Shown here: positions 1 through 7,227 of the stretch, one piece after another
How positions within the stretch are numbered: position 1 is the first letter of the stretch
Layout of the letters: every line of letters begins with the position of its first letter
Origin: Chloroflexota bacterium
GTDB lineage: Bacteria > Chloroflexota > Dehalococcoidia > SM23-28-2 > RBG-16-64-32
Assembly (NCBI GenBank): GCA_022561095.1
Contig: JADFRV010000021.1
Coordinates: 1-20,711, forward strand
Direction: 5' to 3'
Length of the DNA: 20,711 nt
Made by a program: the position numbers and the translations under genes
The notes under the pieces: generated by a model
The model's database searches: none
What the model saw: the letters and a program-made list of their open reading frames with translations, nothing else
What the model was told of the DNA's origin: nothing

Positions 1-641
1 CCGGAGGCGACGTAAAGGGGATGGCCGCCGGCCGCGACGTGCTGCCGGGGGCCGACAACAAGCGCTCGCCCGCGGCGGAGTTCGCGCAAGGCGTGCATAC
101 GCTGCGCGATTCGCAGAGACGCACGAGCTACGTGCTGCACACGATGCCCAAGCCGACGATCGCGATGGTAAACGGGCATGCTGTGGGCGCCGGCCTCAGC
201 CTGGCGCTGGCCTGCGACCTACGAGTCGCGTCTGACCAGGCGAAGCTCGGCACGGTCTTCCGGAACGTCGGCTTCAGCGGCGACTTCGGCGGGTCGTATT
301 TCCTGCCCCGGCTCGTCGGTATGGAGAGGGCGCGCCAGCTGTACTTCACCGGCGAGATCCTCATCGCTGAAGATGCGCTCAAGATCGGCATGGTAAGCCG
401 CGTCGTCCCCCACGACAAGCTCGAAGAGGAGACGATGGCGCTGGCAGCCCAGCTCGCCAGCGGGCCAACCCTCGCCTACGCCCGCATGAAGGAGAACCTC
501 AACCGATCGGCCTCCTCCGACCTGCTGACGCTGCTTGACCAGGAGGCGTTGAACATGCGCCTCTCGGCGACGACGAGCGATCACCGTGAGGCGGCCAAGG
601 CGTTCGTTGAGAAGCGATCGCCGACGTTCGCCGGCGAATGA
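1..641 (+). CDS. Enoyl-CoA hydratase/isomerase family protein (PaaG-like), 5' partial
   Basis: This is a crotonase-fold enzyme acting on an acyl-CoA in the cytoplasm, by hydration or double-bond/epoxide isomerisation. The reading frame is open to the left edge: codons from position 3 read GGDVKGM, the usual first oxyanion-hole segment, so ATG 21 is internal and the N-terminus lies outside the window. The second oxyanion segment reads NGHAVGAGLSLALACD. The following SGDFGGSYFLPRLVG has Asp where classical enoyl-CoA hydratase has its second catalytic Glu region, which resembles PaaG-type isomerases more than FadB-type hydratases. The next gene starts 30 nt downstream and encodes a paralogue, so the two are probably co-transcribed, perhaps in an acyl-CoA or aromatic-CoA degradation operon continuing to the left. 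The family is certain; the substrate is not known. Confidence 0.9.
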   Translation, partial: GGDVKGMAAGRDVLPGADNKRSPAAEFAQGVHTLRDSQRRTSYVLHTMPKPTIAMVNGHAVGAGLSLALACDLRVASDQAKLGTVFRNVGFSGDFGGSYFLPRLVGMERARQLYFTGEILIAEDALKIGMVSRVVPHDKLEEETMALAAQLASGPTLAYARMKENLNRSASSDLLTLLDQEALNMRLSATTSDHREAAKAFVEKRSPTFAGE

Positions 642-671
642 AGCGTGCGCTCACGGAATGGAGGCTGACTT

Positions 672-1520
672 GTGGAAGCGGGTAACTTCCGTGGCTTTGA
701 GCTAACGCTGCACGACCCCGGCATCATCCTCATCACCTTCAATCAGCCGGAGCGGCTCAACGGGATGACCCAGGAGATGAAACGCGACCTGGTGGAGACG
801 TTGCTCCAGGCCCAGATGGACGACGCGGTGCGGGTGGTGATCTTCACCGGCTCCGGGCGAGCTTTCTCCGCCGGCGACGACGTGACGGGCCGCCCTGTGC
901 CAAGCAAGGGAGCCACAGCGCTGGTGCCCAAGATCGGCGGCGGACACCGGACCCCAATCGGGACGTACGATGGGCTCCGCGCCCTGTCCCAGCCGCTGAA
1001 CCTGGCGGTGCGCAATCTCGACAAGCTCACCATCGCCGCGATTAACGGCGTCGCTATCCAGACAGGCCTTTCCCTGGCGCTCGCCTGCGACTTTCGCATC
1101 GCATCCACTGAGGCGCGGCTGGGCAGCGGCACGCTGCGCTTCGGCCTGATGCCGGACGAAGGCGGCCAGTATCTGCTCGTCCAGCTCCTGGGTGTGGCGA
1201 AGACGATGGACTTCCTCATGCGCAACAGGATCGTCAGCGCGTCCGAGGCGTTGGAGTCCGGGCTTGTGCACGAAGTCGCGCCACCTGAGCAGCTCATGGA
1301 CAGGACAATGAAGCTGGCGAGCGAGCTGGCGGACGGGCCTCAGGTGGCGATGCGGCTGTTGAAGCGCTCCGTCTACAACGCGGCGGAGATGACGTTCGCT
1401 CACGCCCTGGACGAAATCGCCGCGAAGACCGCCATCTCCGACCACCATGCCGACGCCCGAGAGGGGTTGGCGGCATTCCGGGAAAAGCGCAGGCCCCGCT
1501 TCAACCAACCTCCAGACTGA
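672..1520 (+). CDS. Enoyl-CoA hydratase/isomerase family protein (PaaG-like)
   Basis: This is a second crotonase-family enzyme of 282 aa, a normal length for the family. The start is GTG 672, chosen because GGAGG at 660-664 sits 7 nt upstream. The first oxyanion segment reads FSAGDDVTGR. The second reads AINGVAIQTGLSLALACDF, followed by GLMPDEGGQYLLVQLLG. The acidic DEGG matches the PaaG-like isomerase/hydratase branch, where an Asp or Glu here is catalytic. There is an insertion of about 30 residues between the first oxyanion segment and the second, which is common in PaaG-like proteins. It follows the preceding paralogue with a short gap and is likely translated from the same mRNA. The substrate cannot be read from the sequence. 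Confidence 0.92.
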   Translation: MEAGNFRGFELTLHDPGIILITFNQPERLNGMTQEMKRDLVETLLQAQMDDAVRVVIFTGSGRAFSAGDDVTGRPVPSKGATALVPKIGGGHRTPIGTYDGLRALSQPLNLAVRNLDKLTIAAINGVAIQTGLSLALACDFRIASTEARLGSGTLRFGLMPDEGGQYLLVQLLGVAKTMDFLMRNRIVSASEALESGLVHEVAPPEQLMDRTMKLASELADGPQVAMRLLKRSVYNAAEMTFAHALDEIAAKTAISDHHADAREGLAAFREKRRPRFNQPPD

Positions 1521-1563
1521 ACGGGCGCGACCCCCGCAAGCCCATCCTGGAGGTTTAGCCTTC

Positions 1564-1586
1564 GCCTGCGAAGCATGATCGCAGGC
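1564..1586 (+). terminator. Hairpin after the enoyl-CoA hydratase pair
   Basis: GCCTGCGA and TCGCAGGC form a perfect 8-bp stem around a 7-nt loop, 43 nt after the stop codon at 1520 and just before the yggS promoter. There is no T-run, so it is either a GC-rich terminator-like structure or an mRNA 3' stabiliser. Confidence 0.5.
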
Positions 1587-1605
1587 TGAGCGTCACCCCG
1601 GCCGC

Positions 1606-1614
1606 TGCTATACT
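1606..1614 (+). promoter_or_regulatory. Extended -10 promoter of yggS (leaderless)
   Basis: TGC followed by TATACT forms an extended -10 element ending at 1614. The expected transcription start, about 7 nt downstream (1621-1623), falls next to the ATG at 1624, leaving no room for a Shine-Dalgarno site. No good -35 box is seen. This suggests a leaderless or nearly leaderless yggS mRNA. Confidence 0.5.
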
Positions 1615-1623
1615 GAAGCCGGA

Positions 1624-2319
1624 ATGCAAACGTCCGGACGCCTATCCACGATCGCCGAACGGGTGGAGGCGGTGCGCCTCCGGATTGCTGGCGCCTGCCG
1701 CCGCAGCGGCCGCTCCAGCGACGAGGTGACGCTGGTGGCGGTGAGCAAGGGCTTTACGTCGGAGGCGGTGCGTGAGGGCACAGCCGCCGGCCTGCGCCAC
1801 TTCGGCGAGAACCGCGTCCAGGAGGGGCAGGCCAAGCTGCCGCAGCTGACGGACATATCGCCCCGGCTCACCTGGCATATGGTGGGCCACCTCCAGACCA
1901 ACAAGGTCAAGACGGCGCTGGGCCTGTTTGATATAATTCATTCCGTGGATTCCCTCCACCTTGCCGAAGCGATCAGCAGACGGGCACCTCCATCAGTACG
2001 GGTGCCCGTCCTTCTTGAGGTCAACGTCGCCGGAGAGCCCGCCAAGTACGGCCTCTCACCCGAGGAGCTGCCCGCCCAGGCGGAGGCGATCCGCAGCCTG
2101 CCCGGCCTCGACGTCCGCGGCCTGATGACCGTCGCCCCCATGACCGGGGGCGACGAGGAGTTGCGGCCTGTATTCCGTAGCCTGCGACGCCTCGCTGGCT
2201 CCCTGAAACTGCGAGAGCTGTCTATGGGCATGACAGACGACTTCGAGCTGGCGGTGGAGGAAGGGGCCACCATCGTGCGCATCGGCCGCGCCATCTTCGG
2301 CGAGAGGAGCGGGCGATGA
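1624..2319 (+). CDS. yggS: YggS/PLPBP family pyridoxal phosphate homeostasis protein
   Basis: This protein binds pyridoxal 5'-phosphate and helps control free PLP and amino/keto acid balance; it has no known catalytic turnover. At 231 aa it is the usual length. The PLP lysine is K42 in VAVSKGF. Other family motifs are HFGENRVQE, WHMVGHLQTNK, LLEVNV, GLMTV, LSMGMTDDFELAVEEG and the phosphate-binding RIGRAIFG near the C-terminus. The stop codon overlaps the start of proC (ATGA at 2316-2319), which indicates translational coupling. Linkage to proC and yggT is conserved in many bacteria. ATG 1624 is chosen because it begins the normal family N-terminus and lies right after the -10 element. Confidence 0.95.
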   Translation: MQTSGRLSTIAERVEAVRLRIAGACRRSGRSSDEVTLVAVSKGFTSEAVREGTAAGLRHFGENRVQEGQAKLPQLTDISPRLTWHMVGHLQTNKVKTALGLFDIIHSVDSLHLAEAISRRAPPSVRVPVLLEVNVAGEPAKYGLSPEELPAQAEAIRSLPGLDVRGLMTVAPMTGGDEELRPVFRSLRRLAGSLKLRELSMGMTDDFELAVEEGATIVRIGRAIFGERSGR

Positions 2320-3110
2320 AACTCGCGTTCATCGGCGGCGGCGTCATGGGCGAGGCGATGATCAGCGCCGTGCTGAAGAATGGCCTCGCGAAGCCCCAGG
2401 ACGTGGCCGTCTGCGACCTCCTCTCCCAGCGCCGCGACTATCTCACCTCAACATACAAGATCAAGGCGCTCGACAAGCCAGCCCCGGTCCTTGAGGGCGC
2501 CGACATCGCCGTCCTCGCCGTCAAGCCACAGGAGTTTCCGGTGGCGGCACGGGAGATGTCGATCAAATCCGGGCAGACCGTTATGTCAATAATGGCCGGC
2601 GTCACAATCGCTACCATCCAGGACGCCCTCAAGCACGACGCCATCGTGCGGGCGATCCCCAACACGCCCGCCCAGATCGGCGAGGGGATGACCGTTTGGA
2701 CCGCCACGGACGCCGTCCCCCAGGCCGCCCGCGAGGAGGTGCAGCGCGTCCTGGCCGTCCTGGGCCACGAGCTCTACGTGGACGACGAGAAGTACGTGAA
2801 CATGGCCACCGCCGTCAGCTCCAGCGGCCCCGCCTACATCTTCCTGGTCATGGAGGCGCTCATCGACGGCGCCGTCCACATCGGCGTCCGCCGCGACATG
2901 GCCCAGCACATGATCATCCAGACCGTCCTGGGCTCGGCCAGATACGCCGAGGCGACCGGCAAGCACCTCGCTGACCTGCGCAACGAAGTCACTTCGCCCG
3001 CCGGCACCACCACTGAGGGCCTCCGGGCCCTGGAGAAAGCGGGCATGCGCCTGGCCTTCATCGAGGCGGTGCAGGCCGCTTATGAGAAAGCGAAGCGTCT
3101 GGGAGGATAA
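2316..3110 (+). CDS. proC: Pyrroline-5-carboxylate reductase
   Basis: It catalyses the last step of proline synthesis, NAD(P)H-dependent reduction of 1-pyrroline-5-carboxylate to proline, in the cytoplasm. The 264-aa protein starts with the Rossmann dinucleotide motif (FIGGGVMGEAM, residues 5-15). It has AVKPQ of the central strand, IVRAIPNTPAQIGEGMT, and the C-terminal family signature EVTSPAGTTTEGLRALE in the helical dimerisation domain. The ATG overlaps the yggS stop by 4 nt, so it depends on translation from the same mRNA. The stop TAA at 3108-3110 is only 3 nt before the proposed yggT start. Length and motifs are normal. Confidence 0.96.
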   Translation: MKLAFIGGGVMGEAMISAVLKNGLAKPQDVAVCDLLSQRRDYLTSTYKIKALDKPAPVLEGADIAVLAVKPQEFPVAAREMSIKSGQTVMSIMAGVTIATIQDALKHDAIVRAIPNTPAQIGEGMTVWTATDAVPQAAREEVQRVLAVLGHELYVDDEKYVNMATAVSSSGPAYIFLVMEALIDGAVHIGVRRDMAQHMIIQTVLGSARYAEATGKHLADLRNEVTSPAGTTTEGLRALEKAGMRLAFIEAVQAAYEKAKRLGG

Positions 3111-3113
3111 GCC

Positions 3114-3365
3114 ATCGAACCGCTAGGCCTTTTCATCCAGCTCCTGCTCGGCATGCTGCTGATCTCGATCTTCCTGCGGGTCATCTTTTCCTGGATAGGC
3201 ATGAACCCCGAGAACCCGCTCTACGGCGTCGTCCACGAGATCACGGAACCGATCCTGGCCCCCATCCGCCGGTTCATGCCTCGCATGGGCATGATAGACC
3301 TCTCCCCAATGGTGGCCGGCTTCCTCCTCTTCATCATCTTGCGGGCGGCGATGACCATATTCTGA
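3114..3365 (+). CDS. yggT: YggT family membrane protein, probable non-canonical ATC start
   Basis: This is a small inner-membrane protein of the YggT/YlmG family (83 aa as drawn) with two hydrophobic segments separated by a polar loop (HEITEPILAPIRRF) that carries the family signature EPILxPIRR. Its molecular role is poorly defined; plastid and cyanobacterial relatives affect membrane and nucleoid distribution. The first ATG in frame (3153) would remove half of the first membrane helix and has no Shine-Dalgarno site. The frame is open back to the proC stop, and ATC at 3114 has GGGAGG (3101-3106) placed 7 nt upstream. The drawn protein then begins xEPLGLFIQLLLGMLL, as YggT proteins usually do. 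The start codon is therefore an inference, and ATG 3153 is the conservative alternative. Confidence 0.8.
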   Translation: MEPLGLFIQLLLGMLLISIFLRVIFSWIGMNPENPLYGVVHEITEPILAPIRRFMPRMGMIDLSPMVAGFLLFIILRAAMTIF

Positions 3366-3392
3366 TAACGAGCCGCGAGTGTCATCCGGGCC

Positions 3393-3421
3393 TTGTTGGC
3401 CCCACCCACGCGTGCTATTAT
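3393..3421 (+). promoter_or_regulatory. recA promoter
   Basis: TTGTTG (3393-3398) and TATTAT (3416-3421) are separated by 17 nt, and the -10 is preceded by TGC (extended -10). The predicted start near 3428 gives a leader of about 25 nt containing AGGAGG. No clear LexA box was recognised in this short interval. Confidence 0.6.
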
Positions 3422-3452
3422 GCCGACGGCCCAGGCTGAGAGGAGGGGCATC

Positions 3453-4523
3453 GTGAGCAATTCCGGCGACGGCCAGAAGGGACGCCAGCAGGCGCTGGAG
3501 CTGGCCATCGGCCAGATCGAGAAGCGGTTCGGTCGCGGCGCTATCATGCGCCTGGGAGAGGCATCCGCGCGTATGAGCGTGGAGGCGATCCCAACCGGCT
3601 CTCTGTCCCTGGACATCGCCCTGGGCATAGGCGGCATACCGCGCGGCCGCGTCACGGAGATCTTCGGGCCGGAGATGGCCGGCAAGTCCACCCTGGCCCA
3701 GCACATAGTGGCCGAGGCCCAGCGCCTGGGCGGCCAGGCTGCGGTCGCCTACGTGGACGTGGAGCACGCCCTGGACCCCAGCTTCGCCTCAGCCCTCGGC
3801 GTCAACATCGAGGACATGCTGATCTCCCAGCCAGATACCGGCGAGCAGGCGCTGGAGATCTGCGAGGCGCTCATCCGCTCCAACGCCATCGACGTCATAG
3901 TGGTCGATAGCGTCGCCGCCCTCGTCCCCCGCGCGGAGATCGAGGGTGATATGGGCGATTCCCTGCCCGGGCTGCAGGCGCGCCTCATGTCGCAGGCGCT
4001 GCGCAAGCTCACCGCCGCCGTGTCCCGCTCCCGCACCGCCCTCATCTTCATCAACCAGTTGCGGGAGAAGATCGGCATCGTCTTCGGCAACCCGGAGGTG
4101 ACCCCCGGCGGCCGCGCCCTCAAGTTCTACTGCTCCGTGCGCATAGACCTGCGCCGCGTAGAGACCCTGAAACACAGCGGTACTGTCATCGGCAACCGTG
4201 TACGGGCCAAGGTCGTGAAGAACAAGCTGGCGCCCCCCTTCCGCACGGCGGAGTTCGATATCATCTTCCACGGCCCCCAGATCGGGATAAGCCGTGAGGG
4301 AGACATCCTGGATCTGGCGGTGGACGCGGAGATCGTCAAGAAGCAGGGCTCCTTCTACTCGTTCGAAGAGCGGAAGCTGGGCCAGGGCCGGGAGCAGGCC
4401 AAGGCCTACCTGCGAGAGAACCCGCAGCTCGTCGAGGAGCTGCAGAACCTCGTTCGCGCCGCCCATGCGCCGCCAGAGCCGGTCGCCGCAGTGGCTGCGG
4501 ACCAAGTACGCGCTGCCAAATAG
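3453..4523 (+). CDS. recA: Recombinase RecA
   Basis: RecA is the ATP-dependent DNA strand-exchange protein; it also triggers SOS autocleavage where LexA is present. The start is GTG 3453: AGGAGG at 3441-3446 sits 6 nt upstream, and an in-frame TTG at 3393 lies inside the -35 box. The 356-aa protein has Walker A GPEMAGKST (residues 72-80), YVDVEHALDP, Walker B VIVVDSVAAL, FINQLREKIG, the L2 region GNPEVTPGGRALKFY, and the C-terminal KKQGSFYSF segment. The Walker A motif differs from the near-universal GPESSGKTT at three positions, but the invariant Gly-Lys-Ser/Thr is kept. The C-terminal tail is Ala-rich rather than strongly acidic. No recX follows. Confidence 0.97.
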   Translation: MSNSGDGQKGRQQALELAIGQIEKRFGRGAIMRLGEASARMSVEAIPTGSLSLDIALGIGGIPRGRVTEIFGPEMAGKSTLAQHIVAEAQRLGGQAAVAYVDVEHALDPSFASALGVNIEDMLISQPDTGEQALEICEALIRSNAIDVIVVDSVAALVPRAEIEGDMGDSLPGLQARLMSQALRKLTAAVSRSRTALIFINQLREKIGIVFGNPEVTPGGRALKFYCSVRIDLRRVETLKHSGTVIGNRVRAKVVKNKLAPPFRTAEFDIIFHGPQIGISREGDILDLAVDAEIVKKQGSFYSFEERKLGQGREQAKAYLRENPQLVEELQNLVRAAHAPPEPVAAVAADQVRAAK

Positions 4524-4538
4524 TCCGCCCCTTCACCT

Positions 4539-4560
4539 AAACGCCGCCGCCCGGCGGTTT
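4539..4560 (+). terminator. recA terminator hairpin
   Basis: AAAC-(GC bulge)-CGCC pairs with GGCG-GTTT around a GCCC loop, 15 nt after the recA stop and ending in TTT. The separate rny promoter downstream fits termination here. Confidence 0.5.
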
Positions 4561-4748
4561 CCCGCACCGTAGCGGCATCGGTTACGAGGCCGTGCGCAGG
4601 ACCGCTGAGCGCCGCTGGCGAGAGCTCGCCGAGAGGCCTGACGCACCCGTCAGCGATTGACTTCGGCCGACCGTGCCGGGTCATTGCGGGCTGCCGGCAA
4701 AGGTGATCGATTCAAACGCTTTAACCGATTAACAGATTAGCCATTTCC
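4561..4748. other. Intergenic stretch between recA and rny
   Basis: Together with the flanking terminator and promoter, the 337-nt gap between recA and rny holds no credible gene. The first 140 nt are GC-rich with no recognised RNA. Positions 4709-4748 become AT-rich (CTTTAACCGATTAACAGATT), which could act as an UP element for the rny promoter. Confidence 0.5.
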
Positions 4749-4778
4749 TTGACACCCCAATCTGGCACACCGTATGAT
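4749..4778 (+). promoter_or_regulatory. Sigma-70-type promoter of the rny operon
   Basis: A perfect TTGACA (4749-4754) is separated by 18 nt from TATGAT (4773-4778), with AT-rich DNA upstream. The predicted start is near 4785, about 75 nt before the rny ATG. Confidence 0.8.
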
Positions 4779-4782
4779 GAGC

Positions 4783-4808
4783 CTAAGCGGTCAATTTGGC
4801 CGCTTTAG
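4783..4808 (+). promoter_or_regulatory. 5'-terminal stem-loop of the rny mRNA
   Basis: CTAAGCGG pairs with CCGCTTTAG (one bulged T) around a 9-nt loop. The stem begins almost exactly at the predicted transcription start. A 5'-terminal hairpin commonly protects an mRNA from 5'-end-dependent decay. Here the mRNA encodes an RNase, so a role in autoregulation is possible but only inferred. Confidence 0.6.
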
Positions 4809-4860
4809 CTCATAATCTGATGAACCATCTCCTAAAACCAAATAAGGAAGTGAGATTACA

Positions 4861-6396
4861 ATGCCGGAAGGCGCGGTTATCGCAATCGGCGTCGGCCTTC
4901 TCGGTGTCTTCTGGGGTGTACTCGGCGGTGCATTACTTCAACAACGAATCACACAGCGGCGTATCGCCGCTTCGGAGCGTAGCGCCGCCCATATCCTCAA
5001 CGAGGCCGAGAGACGACAGAAGGACATTATCCTCGAAGCCAAGGAGGAGTCCCTCCGTTTTCGCCAGCAGACTGAGGCCGAGCTAAAAGAGCGGCGTAAA
5101 GATGTCCAGCGTCTTGAACGCCGCCTCATCCAGAAAGAAGAGAACCTAGACCGCAAGCTGGACTCCCTGGAGCAGCGCCAGCGCAACCTCCAGAACAAGG
5201 AAGGCCAGCTGGAAAACGCTAAGGACGAGCTCCGGGAGCTCGAAGAGCAGCACAAGCAAGAGCTTGAGCGCATCTCCAGCCTGACAGTCGGCGAGGCCAA
5301 GGAGATCCTTCTCGCCCAGGTGGAGCGCGATATACGGGACGATTCCAACCGCCTCCTGCGCGAGATTGAGAAGGAGGTCAAGGAGGAGGCGGACCAGCGC
5401 GCCCGCAAGATCATAGCCACCACCATGCAGCGGCTCACTAGCGACGTGGTTTCGGAGACCACAACCTCGGTCGTGCCACTGCCTTCGGAGGATATGAAGG
5501 GCCGTATCATCGGCCGCGAGGGTCGCAACATCCGCTCCCTGGAGCACGCCACCGGCGTGGACGTCATCATCGATGACACGCCTGACGCCGTTACCCTATC
5601 CGGCTTCGATCCTGTTCGGAGAGAGGTCGCCCGCGTGGCCCTCACCAAGCTCCTACACGACGGCCGGATACACCCGGCCCGCATCGAGGAGACTGTGGAG
5701 AAGGCCCGCAAGGAGGTAGACGTCTCCATCAAGGATGCCGGCGAAGAGGCCGCTATCGAGGCCAGCTGTCCCGGCCTCCACCCGGAGATTATCCGCACCT
5801 TGGGCCGCCTGAAATACCGCTACAGCTACGGCCAGAACCAGCTTAACCACGCCGTGGAGACGGCCAACCTGGCCGCCATGGTGGCCCACGAGTTGGGCGC
5901 CAACGTGGAGGTGGCCCGCCGCGGCGGCCTCCTACACGACCTTGGCAAAGCGATCGACCATGATGTAGAGGGTACTCACGCCATGATCGGCGCCGCGCTA
6001 GCCCGCCGCCACAACGTCCACCCCGGCGTGATCCACTGCATCGAAGCGCACCACGAGGAGGTGGAGCCCACATCCGCGGAGGCGACCATCACCATCGTTG
6101 CCGACGCTATCAGCGGCAGCCGGCCCGGCGCCCGCCGCGAGTCGATGGACCAGTACCTCAAGCGGCTCGAGGCGCTGGAGGAGGTCGCCAACGCCTTCCC
6201 AGGCGTCGACAAGTCCTTCGCCATCCAGGCCGGTCGCGAGATCCGTATCATCGTCAGGCCGGAAGAGATCGACGACCTCGGCGCCAACCGCATGGCCAAG
6301 GAGATCAGCAAGCGGATCGAGGAGACCCTCGATTACCCCGGCCAGATCAAGATCACCGTCATCCGCGAAAGGCGGTCGGTGGAGTACGCGAAGTAG
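4861..6396 (+). CDS. rny: Ribonuclease Y
   Basis: RNase Y is a membrane-anchored endoribonuclease that starts mRNA decay. The 511-aa protein is the usual length. It has an N-terminal membrane helix (residues about 4-26) and a long charged coiled coil (about 35-200). A KH RNA-binding domain follows, with GRIIGREGRN at 214-223, and then an HD domain with the metal-binding pair H359-D360 in GGLLHDLGKAID. A purine-rich AAGGAAGTGAG precedes the ATG. A strong promoter and a leader hairpin lie upstream, and ymdB and a PHP phosphoesterase lie downstream. The rny-ymdB pairing is the same as in Bacillus. All domains and catalytic residues look intact. Confidence 0.97.
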   Translation: MPEGAVIAIGVGLLGVFWGVLGGALLQQRITQRRIAASERSAAHILNEAERRQKDIILEAKEESLRFRQQTEAELKERRKDVQRLERRLIQKEENLDRKLDSLEQRQRNLQNKEGQLENAKDELRELEEQHKQELERISSLTVGEAKEILLAQVERDIRDDSNRLLREIEKEVKEEADQRARKIIATTMQRLTSDVVSETTTSVVPLPSEDMKGRIIGREGRNIRSLEHATGVDVIIDDTPDAVTLSGFDPVRREVARVALTKLLHDGRIHPARIEETVEKARKEVDVSIKDAGEEAAIEASCPGLHPEIIRTLGRLKYRYSYGQNQLNHAVETANLAAMVAHELGANVEVARRGGLLHDLGKAIDHDVEGTHAMIGAALARRHNVHPGVIHCIEAHHEEVEPTSAEATITIVADAISGSRPGARRESMDQYLKRLEALEEVANAFPGVDKSFAIQAGREIRIIVRPEEIDDLGANRMAKEISKRIEETLDYPGQIKITVIRERRSVEYAK

Positions 6397-6408
6397 CATC
6401 CCGGGGGA

Positions 6409-6430
6409 GGCGTCGTCGGCCCGTGACGCC
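6409..6430 (+). other. Intercistronic hairpin between rny and ymdB
   Basis: GGCGTC and GACGCC form a 6-bp stem around a 10-nt loop, 12 nt after the rny stop. No T-run follows, so it is more likely an mRNA-stabilising or processing element than a full terminator. Confidence 0.4.
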
Positions 6431-6456
6431 CCGCTCGCTAGAAGGTGTGCCCGGCA

Positions 6457-7227
6457 GTGAACATACTCCTAATCGGTGACGTTGTGGGTAAGGTGGGACG
6501 AAGGGCCATCGCCTGCCTTCTCCCTGAGATCAGGCGCAACCACGATCTGGATATAGTCATCGCCAACGGCGAGAACGCGGCCGGCGGCAAAGGTCTCACG
6601 CCAAGTACCGCCGATGAGATGTTCGAGGCTGGGGTGGAGATTATCACCTCCGGCAACCACATCTGGCGCTACAACGAGATATACCCCTATCTGGACAGCG
6701 AAGCTCCCGTGCTGCGCCCCCTTAACTACCCCGAAGGCGCCCCCGGCCGCGGCGTCCTCTGCCACAACGGCATCGCCGTGATCAACCTTATGGGCCGCAC
6801 CTTCATGCCCGGTGCCCTGGACTGTCCCTTTCGTGGCGCCGATGATGCCCTGGCGAACATCGGAGACTGCGACATCGTCATAGTGGACATGCACGCCGAG
6901 GCCACCAGCGAGAAGGCAGCCATGGCCTGGTATCTGGACGGTCGCGTCAGCGCCGTTATCGGCAGCCACACCCACATCCCTACCGCCGACGCGCGGGTAT
7001 TGCCGAAGGGCACCGCGTTCGTGACTGATGTGGGAATGGTCGGCTCGCGCGACTCCATCCTGGGGGTAGTGAGGCAGCCCGTTATCGACGCCTTTCTCAA
7101 CCAGCTCCCCGCCCGCTTCACGACCGATGAGCACGGCCCCGTCGTGTTCAACTCGGTTCTCATCCAGGTCGACGAAGCGAGCGGCCGGGCGACCGGCATT
7201 CAGCGGATCGATCGCGAACTCACCTGA
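6457..7227 (+). CDS. ymdB: YmdB-family metallophosphoesterase (TIGR00282)
   Basis: This is a calcineurin-like metallophosphodiesterase; Bacillus YmdB hydrolyses 2',3'-cyclic nucleotides/cAMP and affects biofilm and RNA levels. The 256-aa protein from GTG 6457 begins MNILLIGDVVGKVGR, the standard family N-terminus, with AAGGTG 9 nt upstream. A GTG 12 nt earlier (6445) overlaps that site and is less likely. Metal ligands are visible in IGDVVG, ANGENAAGG, TSGNHIW, VDMHAE and GSHTHIPTAD. The C-terminal segment DVGMVGSRDSILG is also characteristic. The stop overlaps the next ATG by one base (TGATG), so the downstream PHP gene is translationally coupled. Confidence 0.93.
   Translation: MNILLIGDVVGKVGRRAIACLLPEIRRNHDLDIVIANGENAAGGKGLTPSTADEMFEAGVEIITSGNHIWRYNEIYPYLDSEAPVLRPLNYPEGAPGRGVLCHNGIAVINLMGRTFMPGALDCPFRGADDALANIGDCDIVIVDMHAEATSEKAAMAWYLDGRVSAVIGSHTHIPTADARVLPKGTAFVTDVGMVGSRDSILGVVRQPVIDAFLNQLPARFTTDEHGPVVFNSVLIQVDEASGRATGIQRIDRELT

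Noticed and set aside
3789..4505. Minus-strand open frame opposite recA
   Set aside because: It is an antisense shadow of recA; no ribosome site or motif supports it.
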